From Burkholderiales bacterium (GTDB lineage Bacteria; Pseudomonadota; Gammaproteobacteria; Burkholderiales; Thiobacteraceae), in assembly GCA_018781585.1 (NCBI GenBank), contig JADMJT010000026.1:1-34614 (forward strand): a DNA stretch of 34,614 nt, read 5' to 3'. Shown piece after piece: positions 1 to 8,205 of this stretch (its first letter is position 1; the number at the start of each line of letters is the position of its first letter). A model generated the notes under the pieces. The model was not told where the DNA came from. It worked only from the letters and a program-made list of their open reading frames with translations, and did not search any database. The position numbers were made by a program, and so were the translations under genes.

Positions 1-1037
1 TCGCCGTTGAGCGGGCCGATTTCGCCGTTGCCGTAGAAGCCGATCATGGGCATGCCGGGGTAGCGTGCTTTCACCAAATCCAAATCGCGATCAACCCCGC
101 CGTAGAAATACGGGCCGCGGCCCATGCACGGAAAAAAAAGGCCAAAATCGGGTGTTTCTGCCATACGCTGATCCATGCGATCCAGCGTGATGCGCATGTC
201 ACGCTCTGCGGCAAGCGGTTGCCGTAGCGCCCAAAACAGACGGTCGCCTGGTGCTAGCCGAGAGGAGAGGGTGACGGAGCGATCATCGGCGTTGGTGGAG
301 ATAATCGGCGTCAAGCGATAGCGGCCTTCGGATATTGCATGCTCCGGCTCGCCGAAAATCACGCCTGCCATAATCAAATGCAAAGGGAGGTGTTCCTGCT
401 CGCGCACTTCCAGGGGCAATTCGCGCGCCAAGATATTGAGCGCGGGTTGTGAGGTGAGCGAGATCACGTCGTAGCCGCTGACTTGGGTGATCTCGAGCGG
501 TGCGGAGAGGGCGCGGATGCCCTGCGACACGCCAACTAAACCATGCGCGCCTTGAATCAAAGTTTCGCAGCGGCCCTGGGCGGCGACTTTTGCGCCGCAC
601 CAAACCTTGAAGGGGCCTTGGCCGGTGGCGTCGCCCGATACGCCGCCGAAACGTTGCCCCGGCGCTTTGATCCACGCGCTGTTGATCGCGTTGGGCGCGG
701 CCAGTGAAAACACCAAAGTATCGTCGGCAACGTCGTGCGCCGGTGCAAGCGCGACCCCCCCGCCGAATACCATCGCGGCGGCGGCCGGGGTATCCAGTAC
801 CCAATCCTCCTCAGTAAAAATCCCAGCGGCGGAACAGCCGATCACTTGCATGCAATTCGCCGCCTTGGACGCGGCGCGCAACGCCGGCTGCGGATCGCGC
901 GCGAATTCGGGCGTGAGAAACAGCAGCACGCTGTTGGCGTGGGTCAATTGCGCGCGCTCCATCGCCGCGGCAACCGCCTGATGGGCGATGTCTTCGGTGG
1001 GGCGCAGTCCGCGCGCGAGTACGGTGGCGATGGTCAT
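1..1037 (-). CDS. FIST N/C-domain signal-transduction protein (3' end outside window)
   Basis: The reading frame is open on the minus strand from an ATG at 1037 to the window edge, so about 345 residues are present and the C-terminus is missing. The protein starts MTIATVLARGL. Its N-terminal half has the FIST_N pattern, including NCMQVIGCSAAGIFTEE, AAAMVFGGGV and an internal FGGVSGD. The C-terminal half has FIST_C features: GDRLFWALRQP, a FPCMGRG segment and the Gly-rich GFYGNGEIGPLNG near the edge. FIST domains are thought to bind small ligands such as amino acids and to act as sensory modules. No kinase or GGDEF domain is fused within the visible part. The start overlaps the nth stop by 4 bp (ATGA), so it is probably the last or near-last gene of the rsx-nth operon. 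Family assignment is confident; the ligand and output are unknown. Confidence 0.85.
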   Translation of the reverse strand, partial: MTIATVLARGLRPTEDIAHQAVAAAMERAQLTHANSVLLFLTPEFARDPQPALRAASKAANCMQVIGCSAAGIFTEEDWVLDTPAAAAMVFGGGVALAPAHDVADDTLVFSLAAPNAINSAWIKAPGQRFGGVSGDATGQGPFKVWCGAKVAAQGRCETLIQGAHGLVGVSQGIRALSAPLEITQVSGYDVISLTSQPALNILARELPLEVREQEHLPLHLIMAGVIFGEPEHAISEGRYRLTPIISTNADDRSVTLSSRLAPGDRLFWALRQPLAAERDMRITLDRMDQRMAETPDFGLFFPCMGRGPYFYGGVDRDLDLVKARYPGMPMIGFYGNGEIGPLNG

Positions 1038-1672
1038 GGTTCTGCTGTTTTGCTTTTGAACTCACACAAATCCCGAATCAAGCATTCCGGGCAATTCGGT
1101 TTACGTGCCTTGCACACATAGCGCCCATGCAAGATCAGCCAGTGGTGCGCGTCATGTTTAAATTCGGCTGGTACGAATTTTAGCAGTTTCCGCTCCACCT
1201 CCAGCACGGTTTTGCCGGGAGCGATCCCGGTTCTATTCGCCACGCGGAAGATATGAGTATCGACTGCGATGGTGGGTTCGCCGAAGGCGGTGTTGAGGAT
1301 CACGTTCGCCGTCTTGCGGCCCACGCCGGGCAGGCTTTCCAGCGCGGCGCGCGCGCGCGGCACTTCGCCGCCATGTTTCTCAAGCAAGGCATTGCAGGTG
1401 GCGATGATGTGCTTGGCCTTGCTGTGATAGAGGCCGATGGTTTGGATATACCGTTCCAAGCCGGCAATGCCCAGTTTGTAGATGGCGGCGGGGGTGTTGG
1501 CCTTCGGGAAGAGTTTGCGCGTGGCGAGGTTCACGCCCTTGTCCGTGGCCTGGGCCGAGAGAATCACCGCAATCAATAACTCGAATACGGTTTTATATTC
1601 GAGTTCGGTGGTGGGATGGGGATTAAGGTCACGTAGGCGAGAGAAGATTTCGTGGCGTTTGGCAGGGTTCAT
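1034..1672 (-). CDS. nth: endonuclease III (base-excision DNA glycosylase/AP lyase)
   Basis: This 212-residue protein matches the usual length of Nth (about 211). Endonuclease III removes oxidised pyrimidines and cleaves the resulting abasic site. The helix-hairpin-helix LPGVGRKTANVIL carries the Schiff-base lysine K120. The catalytic aspartate is D138 in AVDTHIFRVANR. A C-terminal [4Fe-4S] loop has C187, C194, C197 and C203 with the spacing C-x6-C-x2-C-x5-C. These positions equal those of the E. coli enzyme as I remember it. The start overlaps the rsxE stop by 4 bp, as is common in proteobacterial rsx/rnf-nth operons. The stop overlaps the FIST gene start. Confidence 0.98.
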   Translation of the reverse strand: MNPAKRHEIFSRLRDLNPHPTTELEYKTVFELLIAVILSAQATDKGVNLATRKLFPKANTPAAIYKLGIAGLERYIQTIGLYHSKAKHIIATCNALLEKHGGEVPRARAALESLPGVGRKTANVILNTAFGEPTIAVDTHIFRVANRTGIAPGKTVLEVERKLLKFVPAEFKHDAHHWLILHGRYVCKARKPNCPECLIRDLCEFKSKTAEP

Positions 1673-2346
1673 GCCGCGGGAACGAGCGGGATAATCATTT
1701 GCGTTTTGGTCTTACGCTGATCGAGCCAATTCTTTCCGGCGATCAGGAGCCCCAGACCAAAAAACGCCCCCGGTGGCAGGATGGCCAGCAGGAAACCTTT
1801 GTAGTCTGGCAATACGTGCCACACCCAAGTTTTGGCGATTTCGCCGAAGATCAGATCAATGCCGGAAAACAGCGTGCCTTTGCCAACAAGCTCGCGCATG
1901 CCCCCTAATATCACCAGTACCAGCGTAAGACCGATACCCATCACGAAGCCATCCACCACCGAGGGTAGGAAGCGGTTTTTGGAGGCGAAAGCTTCGGTGC
2001 GCGCCAGCACGATGCAGTTGGTGGTGATGAGCGGAATGAAAATACCCAGCACCAGGTACAAAGGATGGATGTAAGCGTTCATCGCCATTTGGATCGCCGT
2101 GACCAGCGCGGCGATGATGAGGATGAATACCGCGATGCGGATTTCTTTCGGCACCAGGTTGCGGATGAGGGAGATCGCGCCGTTGCTGGCGGCCATGACC
2201 AAGGCCGTCGCCAGTCCCAGGCTGAAAGCATTCACCACAGAGGTGCTGATGGCGAGCAGTGGGCACAAGCCAAGCAGTTGCACCACGCCGGTGTTTTGTT
2301 TCCATAAACCGTTCGCGGTAATTTCGCGATAGCTTGGCTGGCTCAT
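1669..2346 (-). CDS. rsxE: Rsx/Rnf electron transport complex subunit E
   Basis: RsxE is a 225-residue integral membrane subunit of the Rsx/Rnf complex, which couples electron transfer between NADH and ferredoxin-type carriers to ion translocation, or reduces SoxR in some species. It starts MSQPSYREITANGLWKQN. Several hydrophobic helices follow, including VVQLLGLCPLLAISTSVVNA and IFIPLITTNCIVLARTEAFA. The GLCPLLA and PLITTNC motifs are shared with RsxA (GLCPFMG and PLITTNC), reflecting the inverted-topology pair that holds the intramembrane iron-sulfur centre. It overlaps rsxG by 4 bp upstream and nth by 4 bp downstream, so translation is probably coupled across the three. Confidence 0.96.
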   Translation of the reverse strand: MSQPSYREITANGLWKQNTGVVQLLGLCPLLAISTSVVNAFSLGLATALVMAASNGAISLIRNLVPKEIRIAVFILIIAALVTAIQMAMNAYIHPLYLVLGIFIPLITTNCIVLARTEAFASKNRFLPSVVDGFVMGIGLTLVLVILGGMRELVGKGTLFSGIDLIFGEIAKTWVWHVLPDYKGFLLAILPPGAFFGLGLLIAGKNWLDQRKTKTQMIIPLVPAA

Positions 2347-2987
2347 GTTCGTTCCTCGGTTAGCGTCGGCCGTGCGAAAATCTCGCTGCCGTGTTGTTCA
2401 TAATAGCGCAAGGCTTTATGCACTGCTTTGACCACCGCGCGCGGGGTGATGGTGGCGCCGGTCATGTAATCGAAATTGCCGCCGTCCTTTTTGACTTTCC
2501 ATGCGCGGCTATCGGGTTGGACCAGCGAGGCATGATCAAATTGCTTGATCCAGTCGCTTTTGGCGGCATCGATATAGTCGCCCAGGCCCGGCGTTTCAAT
2601 GTGAGAGACCACGCGCACACCGGCGAGCTCGCCATTGGTGCGGATCGCGATCAAGAGCGTGATCTTGCCGCTGTAACCATCTGGCGCGATCGCTTCCAGC
2701 ACCAAGGCCGAGGGCGCGCCATTCAAACGCGCGCGGTAAGCGGCGGTAGGCCGTGTCGTACCGAGTTCTGGGGTGGGGGGGAGCATCGTCACATCATTCA
2801 CGATCGCATTGTCGTAGAGCGCATTTGGCAGCGCCTGGTTGATCAGGGCAAGCTTGGCTTGTTCCTCGCTTTTAGCGATATTGTCTTTGGTGATCTCGAA
2901 AGTGTAAGCAAGCAGTCCCGTGCCGAGCACGGTAAATGCGATCAGCGTCAGCGCCGTGCGAATCGAATTTTTCGCGGCCGTGATCAT
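2343..2987 (-). CDS. rsxG: Rsx/Rnf electron transport complex subunit G (covalent FMN)
   Basis: This 214-residue protein has one N-terminal membrane anchor (about residues 10-30) and a soluble FMN-binding domain. The flavinylation motif is TGATITP at about residues 176-182, where FMN is attached to the threonine (T179) through a phosphoester bond. The region VVSHIETPGLGDYID (about 127-140) is also typical of RnfG/NqrC. The domain faces the periplasm in characterised complexes. Length is normal. The start overlaps the rsxD stop and the stop overlaps the rsxE start, each by 4 bp. Confidence 0.96.
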   Translation of the reverse strand: MITAAKNSIRTALTLIAFTVLGTGLLAYTFEITKDNIAKSEEQAKLALINQALPNALYDNAIVNDVTMLPPTPELGTTRPTAAYRARLNGAPSALVLEAIAPDGYSGKITLLIAIRTNGELAGVRVVSHIETPGLGDYIDAAKSDWIKQFDHASLVQPDSRAWKVKKDGGNFDYMTGATITPRAVVKAVHKALRYYEQHGSEIFARPTLTEERT

Positions 2988-4009
2988 GGCTTGTCCTGAT
3001 CCTTAACATGCCCGAATACGCGCGGCTGAGTGTAGGCATCGATTAGCGGCACGCACATATTCAGGATTAATACCGCGAACGCCACGCCATCCGGATAGCC
3101 ACCCCAGGTGCGGATGAGATAGATCAGCGCGCCGATCGCCGCACCGAAAATCAGCTTGCCCTTGGGGGTGGTGGCGCCAGTGACGGGATCGGTGGCAATG
3201 AAGAATGCGCCAAGCAGCGCGCCCCCAGTGGCCAAGTGGAACCACGGCGCGGCATAGCGCGCCGCATCGTAAGCGTGAAAGCCAAACGCGAGCAGCGCCA
3301 GTGTGGCGAGAAACGCCACGGGGATGTGCCAAGTAATGATGCGCTGCTGCAAGAGATAAACCCCACCCGCGAGATAAGCCAGCGCGATCAATTCAGCGCC
3401 TTTGCCGCCGACATAGCCAAATACGGGCATTGGAGTGATTTCACTTGCGGGCCGGCCGAGCAAGAGTTGGGTGCGCAGCGTGTCGAGCGGCGTGGCCAGG
3501 GTGAGCGCGTCCAACTTCATGCCGGCCGGCAACTCGCCACCGAAGATAAAGCGCAGTGTGCCGCTGAGCGATAAGTGCGCATGCGCCAAGGTGTCGACCA
3601 CCGGCCATTGTGTCATGTGCGCGGGGAAAGAGATCAACATCACCGCGTAGCCCACCATCGCGGGGTTGAATAAATTATTACCCAAGCCGCCATACAAATG
3701 TTTCGCCACCACGATGGCAAACAGCGTGGCGATCACGATCAGCCACCAAGGGGCTAAGGGCGGCATGGACAACGCCAGCAGCCAGGCCGTGACCAGTGCG
3801 CTGCCATCCAGTAAAAAGGGTTTGATGGGGAGCTTACGCAGGCGCAGCATCGCCGCTTCCGCGCCGATCGCCGTCACGCTGGCCAGCACAATGCTCACCA
3901 AAATCGCCGGGCCGAAATAGAGCTGATAAATCGCGGTCGCCGGCAAAAGCGCGAACAGCACTTTTAGCATGACGCTGCTGACACTGGCACTGTTGGAGAC
4001 GTAGGCCAT
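2984..4009 (-). CDS. rsxD: Rsx/Rnf electron transport complex subunit D (covalent FMN)
   Basis: This 341-residue integral membrane protein belongs to the RnfD/NqrB family. It has several membrane helices and the conserved segment DGSALVTAWLLALSMPP (about 68-84). The motif TLATPLDTL near residue 173 is the site where FMN is attached to a threonine. NNLFNPAMVGYA (about 111-122) and TGATTPKGKLIFGA are further family blocks. The ATG at 4009 is only 8 bp from the edge of a long palindromic repeat (4017-4149), and no good Shine-Dalgarno sequence is visible before it. Translation may therefore rely on coupling or on sequence inside the repeat. It overlaps rsxG by 4 bp. Confidence 0.96.
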   Translation of the reverse strand: MAYVSNSASVSSVMLKVLFALLPATAIYQLYFGPAILVSIVLASVTAIGAEAAMLRLRKLPIKPFLLDGSALVTAWLLALSMPPLAPWWLIVIATLFAIVVAKHLYGGLGNNLFNPAMVGYAVMLISFPAHMTQWPVVDTLAHAHLSLSGTLRFIFGGELPAGMKLDALTLATPLDTLRTQLLLGRPASEITPMPVFGYVGGKGAELIALAYLAGGVYLLQQRIITWHIPVAFLATLALLAFGFHAYDAARYAAPWFHLATGGALLGAFFIATDPVTGATTPKGKLIFGAAIGALIYLIRTWGGYPDGVAFAVLILNMCVPLIDAYTQPRVFGHVKDQDKP

Positions 4010-4016
4010 TTTTATT

Positions 4017-4149
4017 AAACCTTTTTAGCCACGGATGAACACGGATAAACACAGATAAACCCCTGCCAGAGGAAATGGTGAACCCTGTGCGCCGTAGTTA
4101 TTGCTTTTAAATCCGTGTTCATCCGTGTTCATCCGTGGTTAAAAGGTTT
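4017..4149. repeat. Imperfect inverted repeat made of ATCCGTGTTC-type units, filling the rsxC-rsxD gap
   Basis: The left arm (4017-4056) and right arm (4111-4149) are nearly perfect inverted copies. The repeated unit CACGGATGAA / ATCCGTGTTC occurs two to three times in tandem per arm. The outer flanks also pair (AAACCTTTTT with AAAAGGTTT). The loop is about 54 nt. A transcript would form a long hairpin between rsxC and rsxD. A related element lies at 8115-8194. I recall similar sequences scattered in many unrelated bacterial genomes, but that is memory, not a search. Confidence 0.9.
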
Positions 4150-4154
4150 GGCTG

Positions 4155-5786
4155 TTAAAGTGTGTCAGACGGCTTTTCCATCGCTTGCTTGAGTTGCGCG
4201 CGCCGTGCTTCGATTTCTCTGATTTCCTGTAATTTTTCCGGCGGCAGGTCGGCTACGTTTTTCGGCTCGACGCCGGCGCGTTTTAATTTGGCGCGGTCGA
4301 TCGCAGCTTGAATCGCGGCTTGTTTGCTATCGGCCGCAGGTTGACCCGGTGCTGGTGTTTTGGGGCCTTGGGTTTTGGCCGCCAGTTTGTCGGCGCGTTC
4401 TTTTTTCTCGCGCTCGATGCGGTAGTCGCGGAACTCGTGCCGGTCGCGTGCGACGTCGGCCTTGTCTTTCTCGCGCTCGCGCGCCCAAATTTCGCTTTTC
4501 GCAAAGCGGTAATACTGTACCAGCGGAATATTGCTGGGGCAGACATAATCGCAACAGCCGCATTCGATGCAATCAAACAAATCATATTCCTGCGCCTTGC
4601 CGAATTCTTTTGCGCGCGAAAACCAGTACAGTTCCTGTGGTTGCAAATCCACCGGGCAGGCTTGCGCGCACAGTGTGCAGCGAATGCAGGGCAAGGCTGG
4701 CGGCGGGGCAGGAAAAAGTTTGGGCGAGGTCGCGATCAGGCAATTGGTCGCTTTGATCAGCGGCGCTTGGTCGGACGGAAGGTTAAAGCCCATCATCGGT
4801 CCGCCCATGATGTAGCCTTGAGTATCGGCGCGTGGCGTGCCGGCAAGTGCGACCAATTCGCGCACCGGCGTGCCGATCAAGGCTTCGAAGTTGTGCGGCC
4901 GTTCGACATTGCCGGTGACCGTGATCACACGCGAAATAACTGGTTCACCGTGCAGCACCGCGCGCGCCAGCGTATAAACGGTGGCGACGTTGAATACCTG
5001 CACGCCGATTTCGGTGGAGCGCCCACCGGCGGGCGGCTCTTTGCCGGTCAGTATTTTGGTCAATTGCTTGGCGCCGCCGGAGGGGTATTTGGTCGGCGCC
5101 ACGATCACTTCGAAATCCGTGCCTGCACAGGCGGCGCGCATGGCTTGGATCGCTTCAGGCTTGTTATCTTCAATGCCGATCAACACTTCGCTCGCGCCCA
5201 GCATGTGTTGCATGATCTTGCCGCCCGCGACGATTTGATCCGCGCGTTCGCGCATCAGCAGGTCATCGCAGGTGATCCAAGGTTCGCATTCGGCGCCATT
5301 CAGAATCAGTGTCGGGACATTGGCGCGTCGGCCAGGGTTGAGTTTGGCATGGCTGGGAAACACCGCGCCGCCCATCCCGGCCAGCCCCAGATCGCGTAGC
5401 CGGTTGCGTAATTCGCTCGGGTTCATCGTGGTGTAATCGAGCGGCGTGCGTTCTACCCATTGTTCTTCGCCATCCGGCTCGATGCGGATGCATAGGTCGG
5501 GCAAGCCGGAGGGGTGGGGTACGGTAGCCATTTCAATGGCGCTGACCGTGCCGGAGGTCGGCGCATGCACGGCGCAGGAAATATAGCCGTCAGCTTGGCC
5601 GATCATTTGGCCTTTCAGTACACGTTCGCCAACACTCACGATGGGTTTGGCGCGGTTGCCGATGTGTTGATGCATGGGTACGATCAACCGCGTGGGCAAG
5701 GGCGCAGTGGCAATCGGCAGCGTGGCCGATTCGGCTTTGTGCTGCGCCGGGTGCACCCCGCCGTGAAAGTCGAACAGTTTTCTCAT
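4155..5786 (-). CDS. rsxC: Rsx/Rnf electron transport complex subunit C (NADH/flavin and 2x[4Fe-4S])
   Basis: This 543-residue protein is the peripheral subunit of the complex that handles NADH and FMN. The N-terminal part (FHGGVHPAQHKAES, then VGERVLKGQMIGQADGYI) is the RnfC barrel-sandwich region. GLAGMGGAVFPSHAKL is the glycine-rich nucleotide site, related to NuoF. Two [4Fe-4S] motifs follow: CIRCTLCAQACP and CIECGCCDYVCP. The C-terminal tail is charged and Ala/Lys-rich with a single KQAAIQAAIDRAKLKRAG unit. E. coli RsxC, about 740 residues, carries many such repeats, so this is a short-tailed version. It begins 4 bp after rsxB and is separated from rsxD by a repeat element. Confidence 0.97.
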   Translation of the reverse strand: MRKLFDFHGGVHPAQHKAESATLPIATAPLPTRLIVPMHQHIGNRAKPIVSVGERVLKGQMIGQADGYISCAVHAPTSGTVSAIEMATVPHPSGLPDLCIRIEPDGEEQWVERTPLDYTTMNPSELRNRLRDLGLAGMGGAVFPSHAKLNPGRRANVPTLILNGAECEPWITCDDLLMRERADQIVAGGKIMQHMLGASEVLIGIEDNKPEAIQAMRAACAGTDFEVIVAPTKYPSGGAKQLTKILTGKEPPAGGRSTEIGVQVFNVATVYTLARAVLHGEPVISRVITVTGNVERPHNFEALIGTPVRELVALAGTPRADTQGYIMGGPMMGFNLPSDQAPLIKATNCLIATSPKLFPAPPPALPCIRCTLCAQACPVDLQPQELYWFSRAKEFGKAQEYDLFDCIECGCCDYVCPSNIPLVQYYRFAKSEIWAREREKDKADVARDRHEFRDYRIEREKKERADKLAAKTQGPKTPAPGQPAADSKQAAIQAAIDRAKLKRAGVEPKNVADLPPEKLQEIREIEARRAQLKQAMEKPSDTL

Positions 5787-5790
5787 CGGC

Positions 5791-6339
5791 TTAGAAGTGT
5801 TTAATGGCGTACATCGGGTATTTCCATTTCCAGGTTGTAATATCTTCTTGGAGCGGCTTCATGCTGATGCAATCCACCGGGCAGGGCGGAATGCATAGTT
5901 CGCAGCCGGTGCATTCAGCCTCAATCACCGTATGCATGTGTTTGGCCGCGCCCAGAATCGCATCCACCGGGCAGGCTTGAATGCACAGCGTGCAGCCGAT
6001 GCAAATATTCTCATCAATGACCGCTACCGACTTCGGTTTGGTGACGCCATGTTCGGCATTGAGCGGCTTGGGTTCGACGCCGAGTAATTCCGACAGTCTT
6101 TGGATGCCTTCTTCCCCCCCCGGCGGGCACTGGTTGATATCCGCTTCGCCTGCTGCGATCGCGGTGGCGTAGGGTTTGCAACCGGGGAAACCGCATTGCC
6201 CGCACTGCGTCTGCGGCAAGATCGCATCGATCTTCTGCACCAGCGGACTTTCCTCGACTTTGAATTTGATCGCAGCGAAGCCGAGCACCAAGCCCAGAAA
6301 TAAGGTCAGACCGGCCATGGCCAGCAACGCGGTTAGCAT
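5791..6339 (-). CDS. rsxB: Rsx/Rnf electron transport complex subunit B (ferredoxin-like)
   Basis: This 182-residue iron-sulfur protein has an N-terminal hydrophobic anchor ([23 protein letters not shown]). A [4Fe-4S] domain of the CGQCGFPGC...QCPPGG type follows (about residues 46-74). After that come two ferredoxin motifs, [16 protein letters not shown] and [16 protein letters not shown]. It passes electrons between the membrane subunits and RsxC. Length matches gammaproteobacterial RsxB (about 190). It starts 10 bp after rsxA and ends 4 bp before rsxC. Confidence 0.97.
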   Translation of the reverse strand: MLTALLAMAGLTLFLGLVLGFAAIKFKVEESPLVQKIDAILPQTQCGQCGFPGCKPYATAIAAGEADINQCPPGGEEGIQRLSELLGVEPKPLNAEHGVTKPKSVAVIDENICIGCTLCIQACPVDAILGAAKHMHTVIEAECTGCELCIPPCPVDCISMKPLQEDITTWKWKYPMYAIKHF

Positions 6340-6349
6340 CGGATAGGAC

Positions 6350-6925
6350 TCATTTCACCAGCCCGGAGAAACCCATGAAGGCGATGCTCATCAAACCGGC
6401 GGTGACCATGGCGATGGCCGTGCCGCGAAAGGGCTGAGGCACGTCGGCGCCTTCCAGCCGCTCGCGCATGCCGGCGAAAATGATCAACACCATGGAAAAG
6501 CCCAATGCACCGCCAAACCCGATTAAGAGTGCCTCAACCAGGTCATGCCGTTCCTGCACGATCAGCAGTGGAATACCCAGTACCGCGCAGTTGGTGGTAA
6601 TGAGCGGTAGGTAAATCCCCAACACTTGATACAGCAGGGGGAATACCTTGTGCAAAAACATTTCGGTGAATTGCACAATGGCCGCGATCACCACGATAAA
6701 CGATAAGGTGCGCAGGTAAATCAGATCCGGGCCGAGTAAATAGGTATCGACCAGAAAACTTGCGCCTGAGCCGAGGGTGAGCACGAAAGCGGTGGCGGCG
6801 GCCATGCCGATGGAAGCTTCGAGCCGCTTCGACACACCCATGAAGGGGCACAAGCCGAGAATGCGCACCAGCACGATGTTGTTCACGAACACCGTGCTGA
6901 TGAGGATGAGTAGGTAATTTTCCAT
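6350..6925 (-). CDS. rsxA: Rsx/Rnf electron transport complex subunit A
   Basis: This 191-residue polytopic membrane protein is the first gene of the rsxABCDGE-nth-FIST run. It begins [43 protein letters not shown] and [11 protein letters not shown] hold the cysteines that, together with those of RsxE, ligate the intramembrane iron-sulfur centre. Six membrane helices are expected. No strong Shine-Dalgarno sequence is visible (CTGAAGTCCTAAATA precedes the ATG). A candidate promoter and a palindrome lie immediately upstream. Confidence 0.97.
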   Translation of the reverse strand: MENYLLILISTVFVNNIVLVRILGLCPFMGVSKRLEASIGMAAATAFVLTLGSGASFLVDTYLLGPDLIYLRTLSFIVVIAAIVQFTEMFLHKVFPLLYQVLGIYLPLITTNCAVLGIPLLIVQERHDLVEALLIGFGGALGFSMVLIIFAGMRERLEGADVPQPFRGTAIAMVTAGLMSIAFMGFSGLVK

Positions 6926-6935
6926 TATTTAGGAC

Positions 6936-6979
6936 TTCAGTAAATACTGAATTATCAGCCTGTTGCTGGTCACCCGCAA
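6936..6979 (-). promoter_or_regulatory. Candidate sigma70 promoter of the rsx operon with a palindrome at the start point
   Basis: On the minus strand, TTGCGG (6979-6974), a 17-bp spacer and GATAAT (6956-6951) form a reasonable sigma70 promoter that overlaps the end of ald. Directly downstream, at 6951-6936, is the inverted repeat TTCAGTA-TT-TACTGAA with perfect 7-bp arms. It covers the expected transcription start and ends 11 bp before the rsxA ATG. A repressor operator is one possible reading; a small leader hairpin is another. Confidence 0.4.
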
Positions 6980-6989
6980 CCCTACGCGG

Positions 6990-8099
6990 TTAAGCAAGCA
7001 GCGATTCGGCTCTGACGTAGGGCAGGTTCAAATCTTCAGCTAATCCAGTGTGGGTGACTTGGCCGCGAAGGAGTTGCAAGCCGCTGCGCAAGCCAGGGTG
7101 ATCGCGCAGGGTAGCTTCTGGGCCTTGCGCCAGTTTCAGCAGGAAGGCGAGCGAGGCGTGCGTCAGGGCATCCGTTGCGCTGCGCGCACAAGCTGAAGGC
7201 ATATTGGTAACGCAATAATGCACCACGCCTTCTTCGATATAAGTGGGGTCGGTATGCGTGGTCGGGTGCGAGGTTTCAGCTGAGCCGCCTTGATCTATGG
7301 CCACATCCACCAACACCGCGCCGCGTTTCATGCTGCGCACCATGTCGCGTGTGATCAGCTTCGGCGCACGCTTGCCGGGGAGATAGATCGAGCTCACCAG
7401 CAGATCGGCCTCGTGCGTGAGTTCGGCGATGGCCTGTGGTTCGGAATAGCGCGTCTTCAAGCGCGGGCCAAACACATCGTCCAGATAACGCAGACGTTGC
7501 AGATTGATATCCAGGATGGTGACATCTGCGCCCAAGCCTAAAGCCATGCGCGCGGCTTGCGTGCCGACGGTGCCGGCGCCGATCACCAGTACTTTGCCGG
7601 GTGCGACGCCGGGCACGCCGCCCAAGAGTACGCCCGCGCCGCCATTTGCCATGTGCAGCGCATTCGCGCCGACCTGGATCGCAATGCGTCCGGCCACCTC
7701 CGACATGGGAACCAACAAAGGCAAGCCGTCCGTTGCGTCGGTGACGGTTTCATAAGCCACCGCGATGACTTTTTGCTTGATCAGGGATTGGGTCAGTTCG
7801 AGCGAGGCGGCGAGATGCAAATAGCAGAACAGTACTTGATCCTCGTGCAACCATGCGAGTTCGGCCGGTTGCGGCTCTTTTACTTTGACGATGAGCGGAC
7901 ATTCGTATACTGCTTGCGCATCGGGCACGATGCGCGCGCCGGCGGCAGCGTAATCGGCGTTAGTTAAGCCGATGGCGGCGCCGGCATTGGACTGAACCTG
8001 TACCTCGTGCCCCGCAGCGACCAAGGCATGCACGCCGGCCGGCGTGACGCCGACGCGGAATTCGTGGTCTTTTATTTCCTTAGGTATGCCGATCAGCAT
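6990..8099 (-). CDS. ald: alanine dehydrogenase (NAD-dependent)
   Basis: This 369-residue enzyme interconverts L-alanine and pyruvate plus ammonia with NAD(H). It starts MLIGIPKEIKDHEFRVGVTPAGV. The substrate-binding R15, K74 (VKVKEP) and catalytic H95 (YLHLAAS) are present. The Rossmann motif is VIGAGTVGTQAARMALGLGA, and DVAIDQGG holds the conserved aspartate. Length matches the family (about 370). It lies between rsxA and kup with no obvious operon partner. Its upstream side is occupied by a palindromic repeat whose edge is 15 bp from the start codon. Confidence 0.97.
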   Translation of the reverse strand: MLIGIPKEIKDHEFRVGVTPAGVHALVAAGHEVQVQSNAGAAIGLTNADYAAAGARIVPDAQAVYECPLIVKVKEPQPAELAWLHEDQVLFCYLHLAASLELTQSLIKQKVIAVAYETVTDATDGLPLLVPMSEVAGRIAIQVGANALHMANGGAGVLLGGVPGVAPGKVLVIGAGTVGTQAARMALGLGADVTILDINLQRLRYLDDVFGPRLKTRYSEPQAIAELTHEADLLVSSIYLPGKRAPKLITRDMVRSMKRGAVLVDVAIDQGGSAETSHPTTHTDPTYIEEGVVHYCVTNMPSACARSATDALTHASLAFLLKLAQGPEATLRDHPGLRSGLQLLRGQVTHTGLAEDLNLPYVRAESLLA

Positions 8100-8114
8100 G
8101 ATGCGGTCTTAGCG

Positions 8115-8194
8115 CCACGGATACACACGGATGAACACGGGTAATAAAAACCGTATTTTTGATTGAATCCGTGTTTATCTGTGTTCATCCGTGG
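8115..8194. repeat. Second copy of the ATCCGTGTTC-type inverted repeat, between kup and ald
   Basis: Left arm 8115-8140 and right arm 8169-8194 are 26-nt inverted copies with a few mismatches, separated by 28 nt. Each arm begins or ends with CCACGGAT / ATCCGTGG, as in the element at 4017-4149. It fills almost all of the 106-bp gap between the kup stop and the ald start. Confidence 0.88.
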
Positions 8195-8205
8195 TTAACC
8201 CGTTC

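Noticed and set aside
4017-4149. Possible CRISPR or tandem satellite because of the repeated 10-mers
   Set aside because: The units are contiguous and arranged as inverted arms with no spacers.
4308-5399. Long open frame (363 codons) on the plus strand
   Set aside because: It is entirely antisense to rsxC, whose domains and cysteine motifs are clear. The translated sequence has no recognisable family features.
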